From contig NW_001799046.1 of the NCBI RefSeq assembly GCF_000165425.1, forward strand, positions 1-64,000: a DNA stretch of 64,000 nucleotides, written 5' to 3'. The stretch comes from Paramecium tetraurelia (Eukaryota > Ciliophora > Oligohymenophorea > Peniculida > Parameciidae). Shown piece after piece: positions 12,573 through 23,772 of this stretch (position 1 is its first letter; each line of letters begins with the position of its first letter). The notes beneath the pieces were generated by a model, which was not told the origin of the DNA, did not search any database, and saw only the letters and a list, made by a program, of their open reading frames with translations. The position numbers and the translations under genes were made by a program.

Positions 12573-15500
12573 TCAATGCTTTCGCTTTTTTTATGGACAT
12601 TTATCTGCGACTCCTATTTTAACCATCTTAATGTTAGACAATAAGACCAGATAGGTACCATCAGGCTAAGGATCAAAAGAATAGATATTAAAGTCTGCAG
12701 AGGCAGGATAATAATTGTCTTTATTGAATTCCAATCTCATTTCATTTTAAATTTAACTACATTTATAATGGATAATACCTTTTTAAAACTTAATACTTAA
12801 TAACAAAGAGACCATTTTTGTCACTCTTTGTTTCAGTTTTTAAATCATTGTAAGTAATTCCATTCCATTATTTAAGTTTAATATTTACTCCTTCCAATCC
12901 CCTCCATACTAATGCACCATCACAATCAAATTCTGCCATCACTACACCACTAATCGAAGAGTATTGATAATATTTATTGAGCTATCCTTTGAATTCTGGA
13001 GTTACTTCAGCTTAAGTGGATACCTTTACAGTTCCACTATCTGGAGTAATATTGAACTTATGAGATGTTTATTTAAATTTTGCTGTTTCTTAAGTAATCA
13101 CTAAACATTAGACTTTCGAGTTAGAATTCATCAACATATCCCACTTTATTTAATACATACCAGCATTGTCAGTTTTAGTTCTGATATCTATTGGCCTATT
13201 ATCTTTTCCAAAACCATCACATTGCATAGACACTTGTATATTCGAAGGGGCTACTCCTCCTTCAGAAGTAAGTTCACCATCTACTTCAAATGGTAGATAA
13301 TCATCATAAAATTATTTTGGGAACATTAATTGAGATTTTTCATCATTTGTTTAAAATGGCAATGTAACCTTATGTATTTATCCAGTTGCATCTAAAAACT
13401 GTTCAGTTAATTAATATTTGACTCCAAATTACAGTTGATCATCTAGTAATTACCACTTTCCATCCTATCCAGTCTTAGCTTCATATTCTTTGGTAACTGG
13501 ATCTGAAATCAACTTAACTGATATTCCTGACTTTCCTTTGCCTTTTGGATCAACGATTTCTCCTCCTACTGTTAATTTAGTATTAACTGGAGTCAACTCT
13601 TACGTTACCTTAATGGGAGGTACTTAAATTTAAGGTCCATTACATTAAAATGAGATTTTGTCTGTTTTAGTGTCTTTATACTTGTCGGCTGTAACATCTA
13701 AAATAAAGGATCCCTCAGAGTTTTTGTAACAAGGTATTTGTAGATTAAATTTACCATTTGCATCAGTTTTTCCTGTTATTTTATTTTTCTCTGTTCCTTT
13801 AACAATGGGTTATAAGGATTCTACTGTTAATGTGGATACAGGAGAAGGCTTTCCTTAGGGATCAGTCAAAGATGATGATACTGTGGCCTATAAGATAATT
13901 CTATCTAAAGCAGCATCTTGAGTTATAGTTTAATCTTTATTTGTTGAAATTGCAATGCTAGGTGATTTAAAGGGAGTGAAGTCTGAATGAGTAATTTATA
14001 TGACTGCGTGATATGATTAGTCGAAGACAGCTCCAAAAGTTAAGGAATATTTTCCATTCTGGTCAGACTTAGTTTTAAGATTAGAAGCTAATGGATCTGA
14101 TGGATTTAAAACTATTTCAATATCTGCACCTTGAACATTCATAGTGATTCCACTTTTATCAGTTAATACTCCAGAGAAGGTTATTTGTGCTGTTTTGGTG
14201 ATAATCTATATAGGTTTGAGTTTGGCATCTTTTTCACCACAAGTAAAGACCTGAGGAGGCAAAGGTGATTTGGGAAAGGCATCTGAAACCATATCCAACT
14301 TTAAAGTCGTAGGCACTTGATTATAGCACTAAAATGGAATAGAAAACTCTCCTTTATTGGCTTATGCATATTTATTGTATAATTAAGCATTTTACATTTG
14401 TGGAATTGAACTTAGGATTTCAACTTTTGCATTTTCAACCGCCTTGTTTTTGGAATCAATCAAGGATCCACTTATTGTACAATCTATTATTACTCTCTTT
14501 AAAGTGATATCTAGATTGATGGTTTGTTTCTCTTCTTTGCCAATTAACTATATATTATTATTTGCATTCTGAAATTGTGGTTGTCCATCAACAATAATGG
14601 TTCCATCATAATTAATACCTCTTAGAAGCTCAATTGAAAATGTGAATGTTCCATCATTCGCACTTTTGATTTTTATTTATTAATTAGTGATTGGATCTTA
14701 TTATTTTAAGCTAAAACTCATTTGGATTCCTGGTAATTTTACTTCAATCTTAGTTTCATCAATCAATTTGCCATTTATTGTAAATAATGTTGTTAAGAAT
14801 TTACTTTTTATAGAGAATCCATTTACTTCGAAATTAGGAGGAATCAATTCAACTTTATATCCATTATCCTATATCACATCTTTTGGTTTAATTAGACAAA
14901 CAATTTTATCATCATGCTTAGCTAATACTTGAAATGATATATCCACATTTCCATTTTTATCAGTTGTAAAATCCTTATTAATTGGGCCTTTTGAATCCTT
15001 AAATCCTTAACAAATCAAATTGAGAGTCACTGGTTATGATAATGTACCTTTTTCCAAATCTATTTTCCCTTTGATCTTAGCATCTACCAAATCAATATAA
15101 TTAATATCTTATACTGACACTTTTTGATTATCACTTTATACTTAGAATTTCTATTCTATTTTCTAATTTTATTTATTAATATCTTAATATGAAATAATTG
15201 CTTTGTATTCTGTAATTGGATATATCTTTGGAACTGTTGCTGTCCATGTACCATCACTTTAAGTTTTTGTTGTCAATGTTTCACTTTCTGGTTCTGTAGT
15301 GATAGTAAGTGATAAATTGGCAACTGGTTTTCCATGAGGATCTATAACCTTACCTGCTAGAATGGCTTTGATTTCAATCTTCTATAAAGTCAATGTTATA
15401 GGATTTAATTCTATTTAAGGTGAGTCACATTTAAATTTAGAACTCTTGACTTTTTATTCTTCATATTATGGTATATCTATTTATAAAGAAACAATATATT

Positions 15501-18500
15501 CTAATTCCTTGTAGCACTCAAAATTTACAAAAAAGGACCCCTTATCATCATCATTTGTTGCTATATTATAATATTTTGAATCCTTCATCAAAGGATCTGA
15601 TGAAGTCAATTTGATGATAGCATTAGGAATTGGTTTCTTATCACTACTGGATAATGTAGAATGTAATTTTGTTATCATTGTTATTCTTTCTAATTCTAAG
15701 TTTTCAGTCAATGTAATAGATTATAGACATTTATCTTCAATTATCTTATTCTCTGTTTTAAATAGAGGATTGGAAGCCTGAATTGAAAATTTTAAAGTAT
15801 ATGCTTGAACTGCTTTAAAGCTAAATGAGTATGAACCATCTTTTCCAGTTTTAGTGCTTATTTTTGATTGTGTTTATGCGTTTTGATTATGTCTTTTATA
15901 GAATAAATACTATTCCAATAAATGTTTATTTTGAACATAAACATCTTATGGTGTAATTATTAAGATTACATCAACGTTCTCTAGTGCTGTAATTGCTTTT
16001 GTTTTATCAGTCACTACCCCTTTTATTGTAATATCTACAGTATTATAAGTAACAGGTATATTAGTACTAGATGACCAGCCTGGTGCTTTTACTTCAACAT
16101 TAATTTTTATAGGTTAAACACTAGAAACAGTATTGGTTGATCCTGATTAACCAGATTGTCCTGATTGTCCTGGTTACCCTGATTATCCAGTCTATCCTGT
16201 CGATCCAGATTATCCTGATTACCCAGATTACCCAGATTATCCAGTTGATCCTGATTATCCAGATTACCCAGATTAACCAGATTAACCAGTTTAGCCAGGT
16301 TGACCAGTCAATTTAACAGGAGCATTTTAAACTACACATTATAAAGGTTTATCAGATCCAGCCAAAGTTTCTAATTCAACAGAATATGAACCATCTTCTT
16401 TAGTAGTTGTTTCCACAGATATTGGATTTCCATCTCTCCCTTTAGAATCACAGGTAATCAATAATGGTATTGGTACTGCTGCTTTCCCATCAGAGGGCGT
16501 TATCTTACCAGTTAATTTTACTTTAACGTATCTTTGGTATCCAATTACTGGAAAAGTATAAGTTTATTGTTTATCCATTGATGGAGTATAATTAGATGAT
16601 ACCAAAGTCAATTATTTATTATCATTCATGTATTCAACTGTGAATTTATAATTGTTCTAAGGAATTACTGTTAAATTATCAATCTACCAATAACCATTGG
16701 CATCAGTTATCAGATTAGAATTAGCAATTGTTAGACTGGGATCAGATTTAAATGTTAGTTAGAACCCTTTCATTGGCTTCTAATCTACATCTAACACTTA
16801 ACCTTTGATAGTGAGGAGGGAAGTTGATTTTGATAAAGTTATTTAAGTTTTAATTAGGTCTTAATTTTTACATTCTAATTAGGGCGTTTTGTAAGTAATA
16901 GGTACAAATTCCTGAACTTTAAATATAAATGTAGCAGTGAACTTCTAATTCTCGTAACATGCAAATTTATATTGAAATGTACCACTATTTAATATTCAAT
17001 ATTAATTACTCTGAATTTCCGATTATCTCCTTATTATAGAAAGATTTATCATTCATAGCAGGGATACTTTCAATAATTTTGATGCTAGCATTCTAAACAG
17101 GTTTTCCACTAGGATCAACTAGTTAATCTTTGATCGTGATTTCATTAACCTTTCGGTCAAGTACTATATCCAGCTTCAGTTAATAGGGTTATTTAGAAGG
17201 TATATTGATTTATTTTGGAGTAATGACTTGGTCGATGAATTCCTTGGCCTTGACAGTTGCCTTAATATCCAAATTTTAAGTTGATGGCACTAATACATGA
17301 ACATTGAATTTTCCATCAGCATCAGTTATAACTTTAATTGGTTCTATTATATTAGTAATAGTCAACACAATTTCAGCTCCTTGAACAAATGGAACGATTT
17401 TTGAAGAGTCTGTAATAACGCCGGAGATCTAAAGTATAATTTAAGGTAGATTATACTTATAAATCAGAAGCTTCTTATAATTTAATTATTAAATCTCTAG
17501 TAAATTGATCTTTTTTAATATTTAAATTAAAATCCTAATCGAATTCTGAACTTTAACTTAGATACTAATCTTTGGTTGCTACTTCTTTTAAATGTAATTT
17601 AGGGGTGGCTTTCAGATTATAAGTAATTGCTATTTTTCCATCAGGTCCACTAATTAAGTCATTTTCTATTAGTTATTGATTTGATCCTAAATTAGTTCCT
17701 GTAACTTAAATTTTAGCTCCTTATAATGGTTTTTAATTTTAATCGAAAATGAGGGCAGACAAGAGATATTGGAATTATCCAGGTTAGAGATCAATATTAA
17801 CTGATAATTCATATTTCTATTCTCTAATATAATAAAGAATTCTAATACGGCCATAAAACGAAATTTTAAGAATTTCTATCTAATTGTTATGTGTTCCAAT
17901 ACTCTAATTTAGATGCTGTGTATAAAATACTGAATGAACCTCCAGTAGTTGGCAATAAAAAGCGAACATTCTCTTCTCCTTTTTCATTTGTTATAGCTAT
18001 AAAGTTGACTTCTTTTGTCTGCTTAGCATCATCTAAATAAATAGCAGTAAATTGAATGAATACTCCAGGTAATGGTTTCGAATTTGATAGCGTTTTTATC
18101 TTTAGTTAGAATTGATAATTACAAAAATCAAGCCACGCTGAAATTCATCTTTGACATAAACATCAGATTGAGTAAATTAGACTTTTCCATTAAAAACTAT
18201 CAATCCAGAATGATGAGTTTCTCCATTAATTTAAGCAGATGCTTAAATATTATTGAAAGTTGTCGATGCAACAGCAATTATTTAGTATGAATGTTATTTT
18301 GCAAATTTTCCAGTTAAAGTGACCGTACCGCTGCTGTCTGTCATTAGATTCTTCTCTCCTATATTTGAATTGCCGTTCCTAAATTTTACTTAACTAAGTA
18401 CTTCACATTAATAATCACACCTGATAGAGCGTAAGCTGAAAAATCTATTACTTTTATCACTATTTTATAATTCACTTCTTCAAGTTCCGCTAATATATGC

Positions 18501-18559
18501 TCCGTGTGTTTGCCCAGACTACAACCCAAAACAACCAATAAAAATAAAGATTTTAGCAT
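12573..18559 (-). CDS. Large secreted multi-domain protein, beta-sandwich repeats plus collagen-like insert
   Basis: The start codon at 18559 encodes a signal peptide (MLKSLFLLVVLGCSLG). After removal of five introns the product is about 1,950 residues, ending at TGA 12573-12575. At least a dozen repeats of roughly 90-130 residues follow the pattern 'xGxVxDxxGKPVxxAxIxV ... T(D/K)xxGxF/Wxxx', for example DPSGKPVQNASI, DPHGKPVANLSL and DPQGKPSPVSTL. This is the signature of carboxypeptidase-regulatory, CNA-B or Big-type Ig-like beta-sandwich domains, which usually build extracellular or adhesive stalks. A 57-residue Gly-X-Y run sits between two such domains. No membrane helix or GPI tail is seen; the C-terminus is basic, so the product is probably secreted or matrix-bound. 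Near 17.89 kb the reading frame moves by one base and I found no good intron there, so a sequence error or frameshift is possible. It diverges from the UFD1-like gene across 203 bases. The exact function is unknown. Confidence 0.85.
12757..12778 (-). other. Intron (22 bases) in the beta-sandwich protein gene
   Basis: GTATTA...TGTAG on the minus strand. Removing it restores the frame into the C-terminal segment that ends at TGA 12573; read through, the frame hits a TGA within a few codons. Confidence 0.75.
16135..16305 (-). repeat. Collagen-like Gly-X-Y segment, 19 triplets
   Basis: Within the large secreted protein, 19 uninterrupted Gly-X-Y triplets are encoded: mostly GQS, with GQP, GQT and GST. 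The X-position glutamines are written almost entirely with TAA, so a standard-code reading shows only stops here. Collagen-like triplet runs can form triple helices and trimerise extracellular proteins, but proline is scarce here, so stability as a true triple helix is uncertain. It may instead be a flexible linker. Confidence 0.85.
16985..17009 (-). other. Intron (25 bases) in the beta-sandwich protein gene
   Basis: GTAATT...AATAG on the minus strand. Removal joins two conserved domain segments in frame. Confidence 0.75.
17429..17456 (-). other. Intron (28 bases) in the beta-sandwich protein gene
   Basis: GTATAA...TTTAG on the minus strand. Removal restores the frame into an ISGVITDSS domain start. 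Confidence 0.8.
18100..18122 (-). other. Intron (23 bases) in the beta-sandwich protein gene
   Basis: GTAATT...AAAG on the minus strand. Removal restores a frame with typical domain text (SNSKPLPGVFIQF). Confidence 0.75.
18379..18401 (-). other. Intron (23 bases) in the beta-sandwich protein gene
   Basis: GTACTT...TTTAG on the minus strand. Removal avoids a TGA and joins the first domain in frame (GVIINVKNGNSNIGEK). Confidence 0.8.
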
Positions 18560-18762
18560 ATTTTGAATTTAACAATATAAATTAATTATAAACTCTCAGC
18601 TGCTCTTTGTAAATAAACATTCAATGTATTTCTTCTTAAAATTCCATTATTTTTACTTTATCAGAAACCATAAGAATATTATAACAACTAATTTATCAAA
18701 AATAATTTAATTCACATTGGGATTATCAGTTCATATTAATTTCAATTATTCTTAGTCACAAA
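18560..18762. promoter_or_regulatory. Divergent promoter region
   Basis: These 203 bases separate the start codons of the minus-strand secreted-protein gene and the plus-strand UFD1-like gene, so they must hold both promoters. The sequence is AT-rich and no specific element stands out. Confidence 0.5.
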
Positions 18763-19667
18763 ATGCTTTATTAGAAATCAACACAGAGACATACTTATGT
18801 GGAGCATCTAACCGTTCATTCTGCATCCAGTTACGGTAGACCACAAATCAATAATGGAAATAAGATTCTGTTACCCGCATCAGCACTTCAATAATTAATC
18901 TTTATCAAACAAAATGGACCAATGATTTTTAAAATACAATCAACATAATCACAAAAATTTACATATGTTGGAGTCCTTGAGTTTGTGGCAGAAGAAGGCT
19001 CTTGCATTATACCAGATTGGTTATTTGAAAATATGAACTTTTTTAATCGATGTTGGGTGATTGTCAGTCTTGAATAAAGTTTGCCACTTGTAAGTTTATT
19101 CATAATTATAATTCTCTAGGGAAAGTTAATTAAGATCCAACCCCATGAGACTGCATTTATTGATCTCCCTGATCCTAGAGCCATTCTAGAGAATTAATTA
19201 AGAAATTACATCTGCTTAACTTAAGGTGAAACTATCACCATTACATTTAATAAGATTAAATACATGATTGATATAGTTTCAGTTACTCCAAAAACAGATA
19301 AACTTGCTGTTTGTATAAATGAAGCAGATGTAGAAATCGATTTTTTATAACCATTAGTATTTTAAATTTCTAAAAATAGGATTATACTGAAGCACCTCCC
19401 CAAAAATTAGTTAAAAACAATTCCACTCTAGGAATGGAATAAGATTAACAATAATAATAATCAGCTGTGTTTACTGGAAAAGGAGTTAGATTAGATGGCA
19501 AAACTGGTGTGGCTTAACCAAGAAAACAATCTGAGGATGTTAAGATTGTTGCTGAACCTTATAATCCGAGAAAAAATAAACTAGTAAATGGTATTCGATA
19601 AGCCGAAGATGTTTAACTTTTTACAGGCACTTGCACTAAGGTTGGAGCTCAAAAGAAATAACTTTGA
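18763..19667 (+). CDS. UFD1: UFD1-like ubiquitin-chain adaptor of the Cdc48/p97 complex
   Basis: In eukaryotes UFD1 pairs with NPL4 as cofactor of the Cdc48/p97 ATPase, which extracts ubiquitinated proteins for proteasomal breakdown, including in ER-associated degradation. Two introns (19090-19119 and 19357-19379) split the gene; both keep codon phase 0, and the spliced product is 283 residues against about 307 in human. Family signatures are clear: GNKILLPASAL (residues 32-42), YVGVLEFVAEEGSC (68-81) with IIPDWLFENM after it, DLPDPRAILENQLRNY in the middle of the UFD1 fold, EIDFLQPL before intron 2, and FTGKGVRLDGK in the C-terminal tail. The chosen start leaves a somewhat short N-terminus, so an upstream exon is possible. 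It converges on a RING-finger gene only 53 bases beyond its stop. Confidence 0.93.
19090..19119 (+). other. Intron 1 (30 bases) of the UFD1-like gene
   Basis: GTAAGT...CTCTAG. It lies exactly between codons, and removal joins the conserved UFD1 text on both sides. Confidence 0.9.
19357..19379 (+). other. Intron 2 (23 bases) of the UFD1-like gene
   Basis: GTATTT...AAATAG. Removal joins EIDFLQPL to DYTEAPPQK, matching the family's conserved aspartate/proline-rich join. Confidence 0.9.
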
Positions 19668-19720
19668 GTTCTTTATTATTAATTTGATAAGTATAAATAA
19701 TCAAATTCCTGTTATATTAA

Positions 19721-20622
19721 TCATGCAAATATTTCAAACATTTAGAGCACATTCTATCTGCACAGTAAACATTTTAGTTTTTGCATAACTAATTCCTTAC
19801 AAACTTAGCAATATATGAAATGTCCACAAGGAATAGCAACAAATTTTCGTTTTTTTGCAAAACAAATTTAACATTTTTCTGATTCACAAATTTACTCATT
19901 TTCTTAACCTATCTCAATAGGCTCTTATTTAATCATATTTTCATCTAATAATTTGTTCTAGCTATCTAGGTTTATTTGTTCAATAATATTTCCTCCTAAA
20001 GTTGGAGTTTCTTGCTAGTGGACCTTTTGATTTTCATCTACTATTTTTATTTCAGCTTAATTTTCTAAGATATTTCCATACTGGGATTCATCATTATTAC
20101 TGTTCTCTTTGGATTGATCTATCACCTTTTTTATTTCTCTTTTTTTATCGCAAACTAAACTTAGGATTTTGGAAGCCTCAATTACAAATTTTTCATTGTT
20201 TGACTTCACTCTTAAAATGAGAAAGTGTTCTTCAAATCTATTCAAGTTTTTTAAGTTTTTATGTATCTGCCTTTTATTATCACAAGAAAATGGCAATGGC
20301 TATAATGAATACAAAAAATTGATACCCTAATTTATAGAATTATATTTCTAATATTATCTAGTAATTTGCTTCTTTCTTCATCAGTATAATTTGAAATTTT
20401 CTTTTCTTCTTCATAATTAAACATTGCAACTTCTAATTGAGAAATCTTTTCTTTAATACTATTCTTATCAGTTGAAGTTGTAATCTGCAATCTCATCTTT
20501 TCTAACTAAATTTTTAAATTAGTAATTTTTTCATCTAATCTCAAATGATTCTCTAACGTTTCAATTAAGTTACGAACCTTTTTCTTTTATCTTATGTTTT
20601 CTTATTATTCAATTTAAATCAT
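19721..20622 (-). CDS. Coiled-coil protein with C-terminal RING finger, likely E3 ubiquitin ligase
   Basis: RING fingers bind E2 enzymes and pass ubiquitin to substrates. Starting at 20622, with a 26-base intron removed (20300-20325), the product is 291 residues. The first 100 or so residues are Lys/Glu/Gln-rich with heptad-like leucines, suggesting a coiled coil (NLIETLENHLRLDEKI). The C-terminus (about 242-279) is a C3HC4 RING: C-x2-C-x11-C-x-H-x3-C-x2-C-x9-C-x2-C, including the classic PCGHFIYC. This 'PCGH' type at the very C-terminus resembles the IAP/MULAN class. No BIR or membrane segment is seen. It converges with the UFD1-like gene, which fits a ubiquitin theme although substrates are unknown. 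Confidence 0.85.
20300..20325 (-). other. Intron (26 bases) of the RING-finger gene
   Basis: GTATCA...TTATAG on the minus strand, between codons. The spliced length is an exact multiple of three, ending at the TGA after the RING. Confidence 0.85.
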
Positions 20623-21144
20623 AATATATTTTTTATACTTTAAATAATATATACTTTTATAATTATAAAAATCAATAAAGATTTGGCTTGTAATTTTTGT
20701 ATTTATTTGTAAATCAATTTGTAACAAAAAAGTACTATATATTATTTAAATTTGCATAAAAAGTTGAAAAAAACAGAAGTTATTTATAATTGCTTATTAA
20801 ATATTTCAATAATATGGTTTTATACATTGTCTCCTAAAAATTTTAATTCTTATTAAATAACAATGCTTCGCAGCAAATTTATATATTATTCCCAAACAAT
20901 TTTAATTAAATCCTCGTGAAAATTTACTTATTTTATCCATAAAATGCAAAAGATATTTGAGTTATTTGTAAATTAATATAATCCTTTCTATTAGATCAAC
21001 CATCAATTATTAAATTAAATTTTATAAAGAAGATAGGTGATGTTATTATAAATCTGATTATATCTTCTCAGCAAGTCAACTTGAAACTTTCAATCATTTG
21101 CTTCTTTTTAATAAGACTGCTATTATGCATAACGTTTAATACCT

Positions 21145-22130
21145 TCATTTATGAGATCCTAAAATAGTTTATGAATTAATTTTTCTGAATAAAGGTTGTA
21201 TTGCTTTATTCTCTTTTAATGAATCATTCTATAAACTTTTCTCTTGGTATTTGTTGTTATTTAAGACCTTAAATGGAAAATTAATATCCAAAAGAAAGTT
21301 AGTATAAATTTCTGATGCAAAACCAAGTGAGTTAGAAATACTTAAAACTAAAATATAACTATTTTGAATGGAGAACCCAAAGGAAGTTTTTACACATTAT
21401 TACTTTTGATATTTACTAACAGTCCTCAGAAAATTATGTATTATATCGTTTTCATTTAATAAATCAATATTACCCATATGAAGATGAGCTTTCTATTATG
21501 TAAAGGAGACTTAAATATTGAATGGTTTCTGACATTTTTTAAAAAGAGAAAAATAAGATGATTAAGTATTAAAAGAAAGATTAACTTTAGAATATTATGT
21601 TTTGAATTATTACTATGTAGTTATATAAGGGTGAACTAAACTATTATCATCATCAAAGATATTCTGATTTTTATCGAGATAAGCTAGATGAGAGAAATTT
21701 TATTTAAGAAATCTCCTGAAACTTTACTTTTTGACTATCCAAATTATTTCTCACAACGAGTTATAGTCTTATCAATAACTTCAAATAATTATAAGCCATT
21801 ATCATAAATGTAGAATCATCGATAAACATAATAATATAAAAATTTAATATATTATTATTTGACAAAATAAAACACTAAAATAAAAGCATCCATCATCTTA
21901 AGAAGAAAAGGTATTTCAAAAAATTACCTTCTCAACCCCTTAAACTCCAAAACTCTCCCTAATGACTTATTTTTAAACCAAAATTGGATCCTTACAAGAA
22001 TAATTCTTTAGCTGAACTAAATGCATTAATTTTTTGAATCATAATAAAAGTCTTATCAATCTAAAGCATCATTATTTTGAAGACAATAACATTATTAAAA
22101 AAGGTTTAAAAGAATTATCTTAACAGCATT
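21145..22130 (-). pseudogene. Possible decayed gene in antigen spacer, histidine-kinase-like patches
   Basis: Minus-strand frames hold a segment with IQKINAFSSAKE followed by GSNFGLKISHQ, which resembles the G-box end of a histidine kinase ATPase domain (GLGLxIS). Next comes a candidate 30-base intron, then a GCFYFSVLF-like patch. Downstream are IDDSTFMIMAYN (like the acidic start of a receiver domain) and, in the B-C spacer copy, ILMDIQIPFK (like a receiver phospho-site). Ciliates have many hybrid histidine kinases. The patches are short, in different frames and widely spaced, so this is a tentative reading. Related text recurs in all three spacers. Confidence 0.3.
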
Positions 22131-23569
22131 TAGGTTTTAGTTTTATTCAATTATGATAAAATTACTTGTTGCTTAGAAAATTGAACAACCATATAGATAA
22201 TGAAAAAATTTTAAAATTTAACACACAAAAAACGGAATTTATTTTGTTAATTTTTAAAATGGAAGAACTTAATTATATAATTTATTAAAGAGTATTTTAT
22301 TTTAATTTAAGAATTAAGATAATATACTTTATCTCAGTATATATTAATTGGGTAATTTCTCGTTCGATGACCTAATTGCTTTTAAGAAATTGATTTTAGT
22401 ATATATATTTTATTAAAAAGACTTTCTAAACCATTAAGATTTCAAAAAGGCACCACTTTAAGAGATATTAAATTATATAAGCAAATTTCTTGTTTTTAAA
22501 AACTAACATAGCTGCATTTAAGAAAATTAATATTAATAACTCTACTATCATAGATTGCTTATGCTTGATTAATATAGTTTTGAGATTTTTAGATAGTTAT
22601 TCTAATCTTTAAAGTGATATAACAGATATTCTTATAATATATTAAATTTCTTGATTTGTACTTTAATAATTGATTTTATTTCCATTACTATAATTACTAT
22701 GTATGTTCATAGTAAAACTCAGGCTAATTAATGACTTCTAAATTGATAACTTATTTATATCATTTTAAAATACAAGTTTTCTTCTTAAGTTAATACTCGC
22801 AAAGGTAAACCATCATGTGTCAACAAGTTTTTCTATTATCCTTTTGATTTGTGTAAGATTCAACTAAGTCAGCTTGAGTTGCTATTCTCGTAAGGTTTAT
22901 TCCGCCAATTTTTCATATATTTTAAATTTGAAAAATGGGAAAATACATCCCCACCTAAAATGCAGTAAATATCTACTAATTGCATAAAAACTAAATTACC
23001 TTGACCTATTATGTAAGAAAGTACATCTGATTAAATTCTAGAAGTTAGTTAAGTACATTTTTTATTTAACAAAACTTCCTTCAATTTTTAAATTATTCAA
23101 AAAATATAAGGAGAGTGCTTTTGCGTTTACTCTAAGGTAACCTCACTTTTTGATAATTTTATAATTTAACCAATTCATTTTTACAAGCAAATATATAATA
23201 TTACTTTTATTAAAGCATAAAGAATAGCATTTGTGCAATTTGCAATTTGAAAATAGTTTTTTAAGTAATGGATAGAAGTCCGAATCATCTAACAAAACTT
23301 AAAGAATTAATGAAGGCTAGGATCAGTTGATGACATTATTTATCAAGATTAGAGTAAATGATGAAAGAGGAAGAATGATAGAATGGAATATTTAGATAAT
23401 ATGACTTATAAAATAGGAGAGAATACTTAAAATGACTATAACGAGAAGTCAAAAGCAATAGTGGGATGGTTATTATATATGTTTATTGTATTTTTATCAA
23501 TCTACCATTGATTAGTTATGAATAATTGAAGATAGTGCATCTAGATTGGGTATTACAATTAAGTAACTA

Positions 23570-23772
23570 CGTAACTGTCAGCTAAGAGTCTACTCATTGT
23601 GTTGTCTTGACAGCAAGAATGTTCATTAATTTAATTAATGATGAGGGTTCATTTCAATATTTAATTATGCTTAAAGCTTTTGGAAAAATAGCTATGTATT
23701 CCAACAAAACAAAAATATAACATTCTTGTATTATTCAAAAATAAATAATAAAATTATAATGAATTACTTTTA
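23570..23772 (+). promoter_or_regulatory. Upstream control module of antigen B
   Basis: CATTAATTTAATTAATG lies at 23624-23640, 132 bases before the start codon. It is preceded by GTCAGC and TTGACAGC motifs and followed by an A-rich block nearly identical in genes C and D. The arrangement matches the modules of all three other antigen genes. Confidence 0.65.

Larger units (their letters stand above)
20900..23772. repeat. Antigen spacer repeat, copy 1 (before gene B)
   Basis: Shared blocks recur before genes C and D, for example around 20920-21120, 21150-21300, 21900-22100, 22340-22420, 22780-23060 and 23230-23772. Similarity is strongest in the last 500 bases before the start codon. On the minus strand, stretches read as protein-like text with TAA/TAG as glutamine (about 21145-21720, 21950-22120 and 22830-23200), but no whole gene can be supported. 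The pattern suggests a duplicated unit carrying a decayed reverse-strand gene. Confidence 0.6.

Noticed and set aside
17942-17969. A 28-base GTTCGC...GGAG segment that would fix the frame of the large secreted gene
   Set aside because: It lacks the GTA...TAG ends of the other introns and would remove text that fits the domain pattern.
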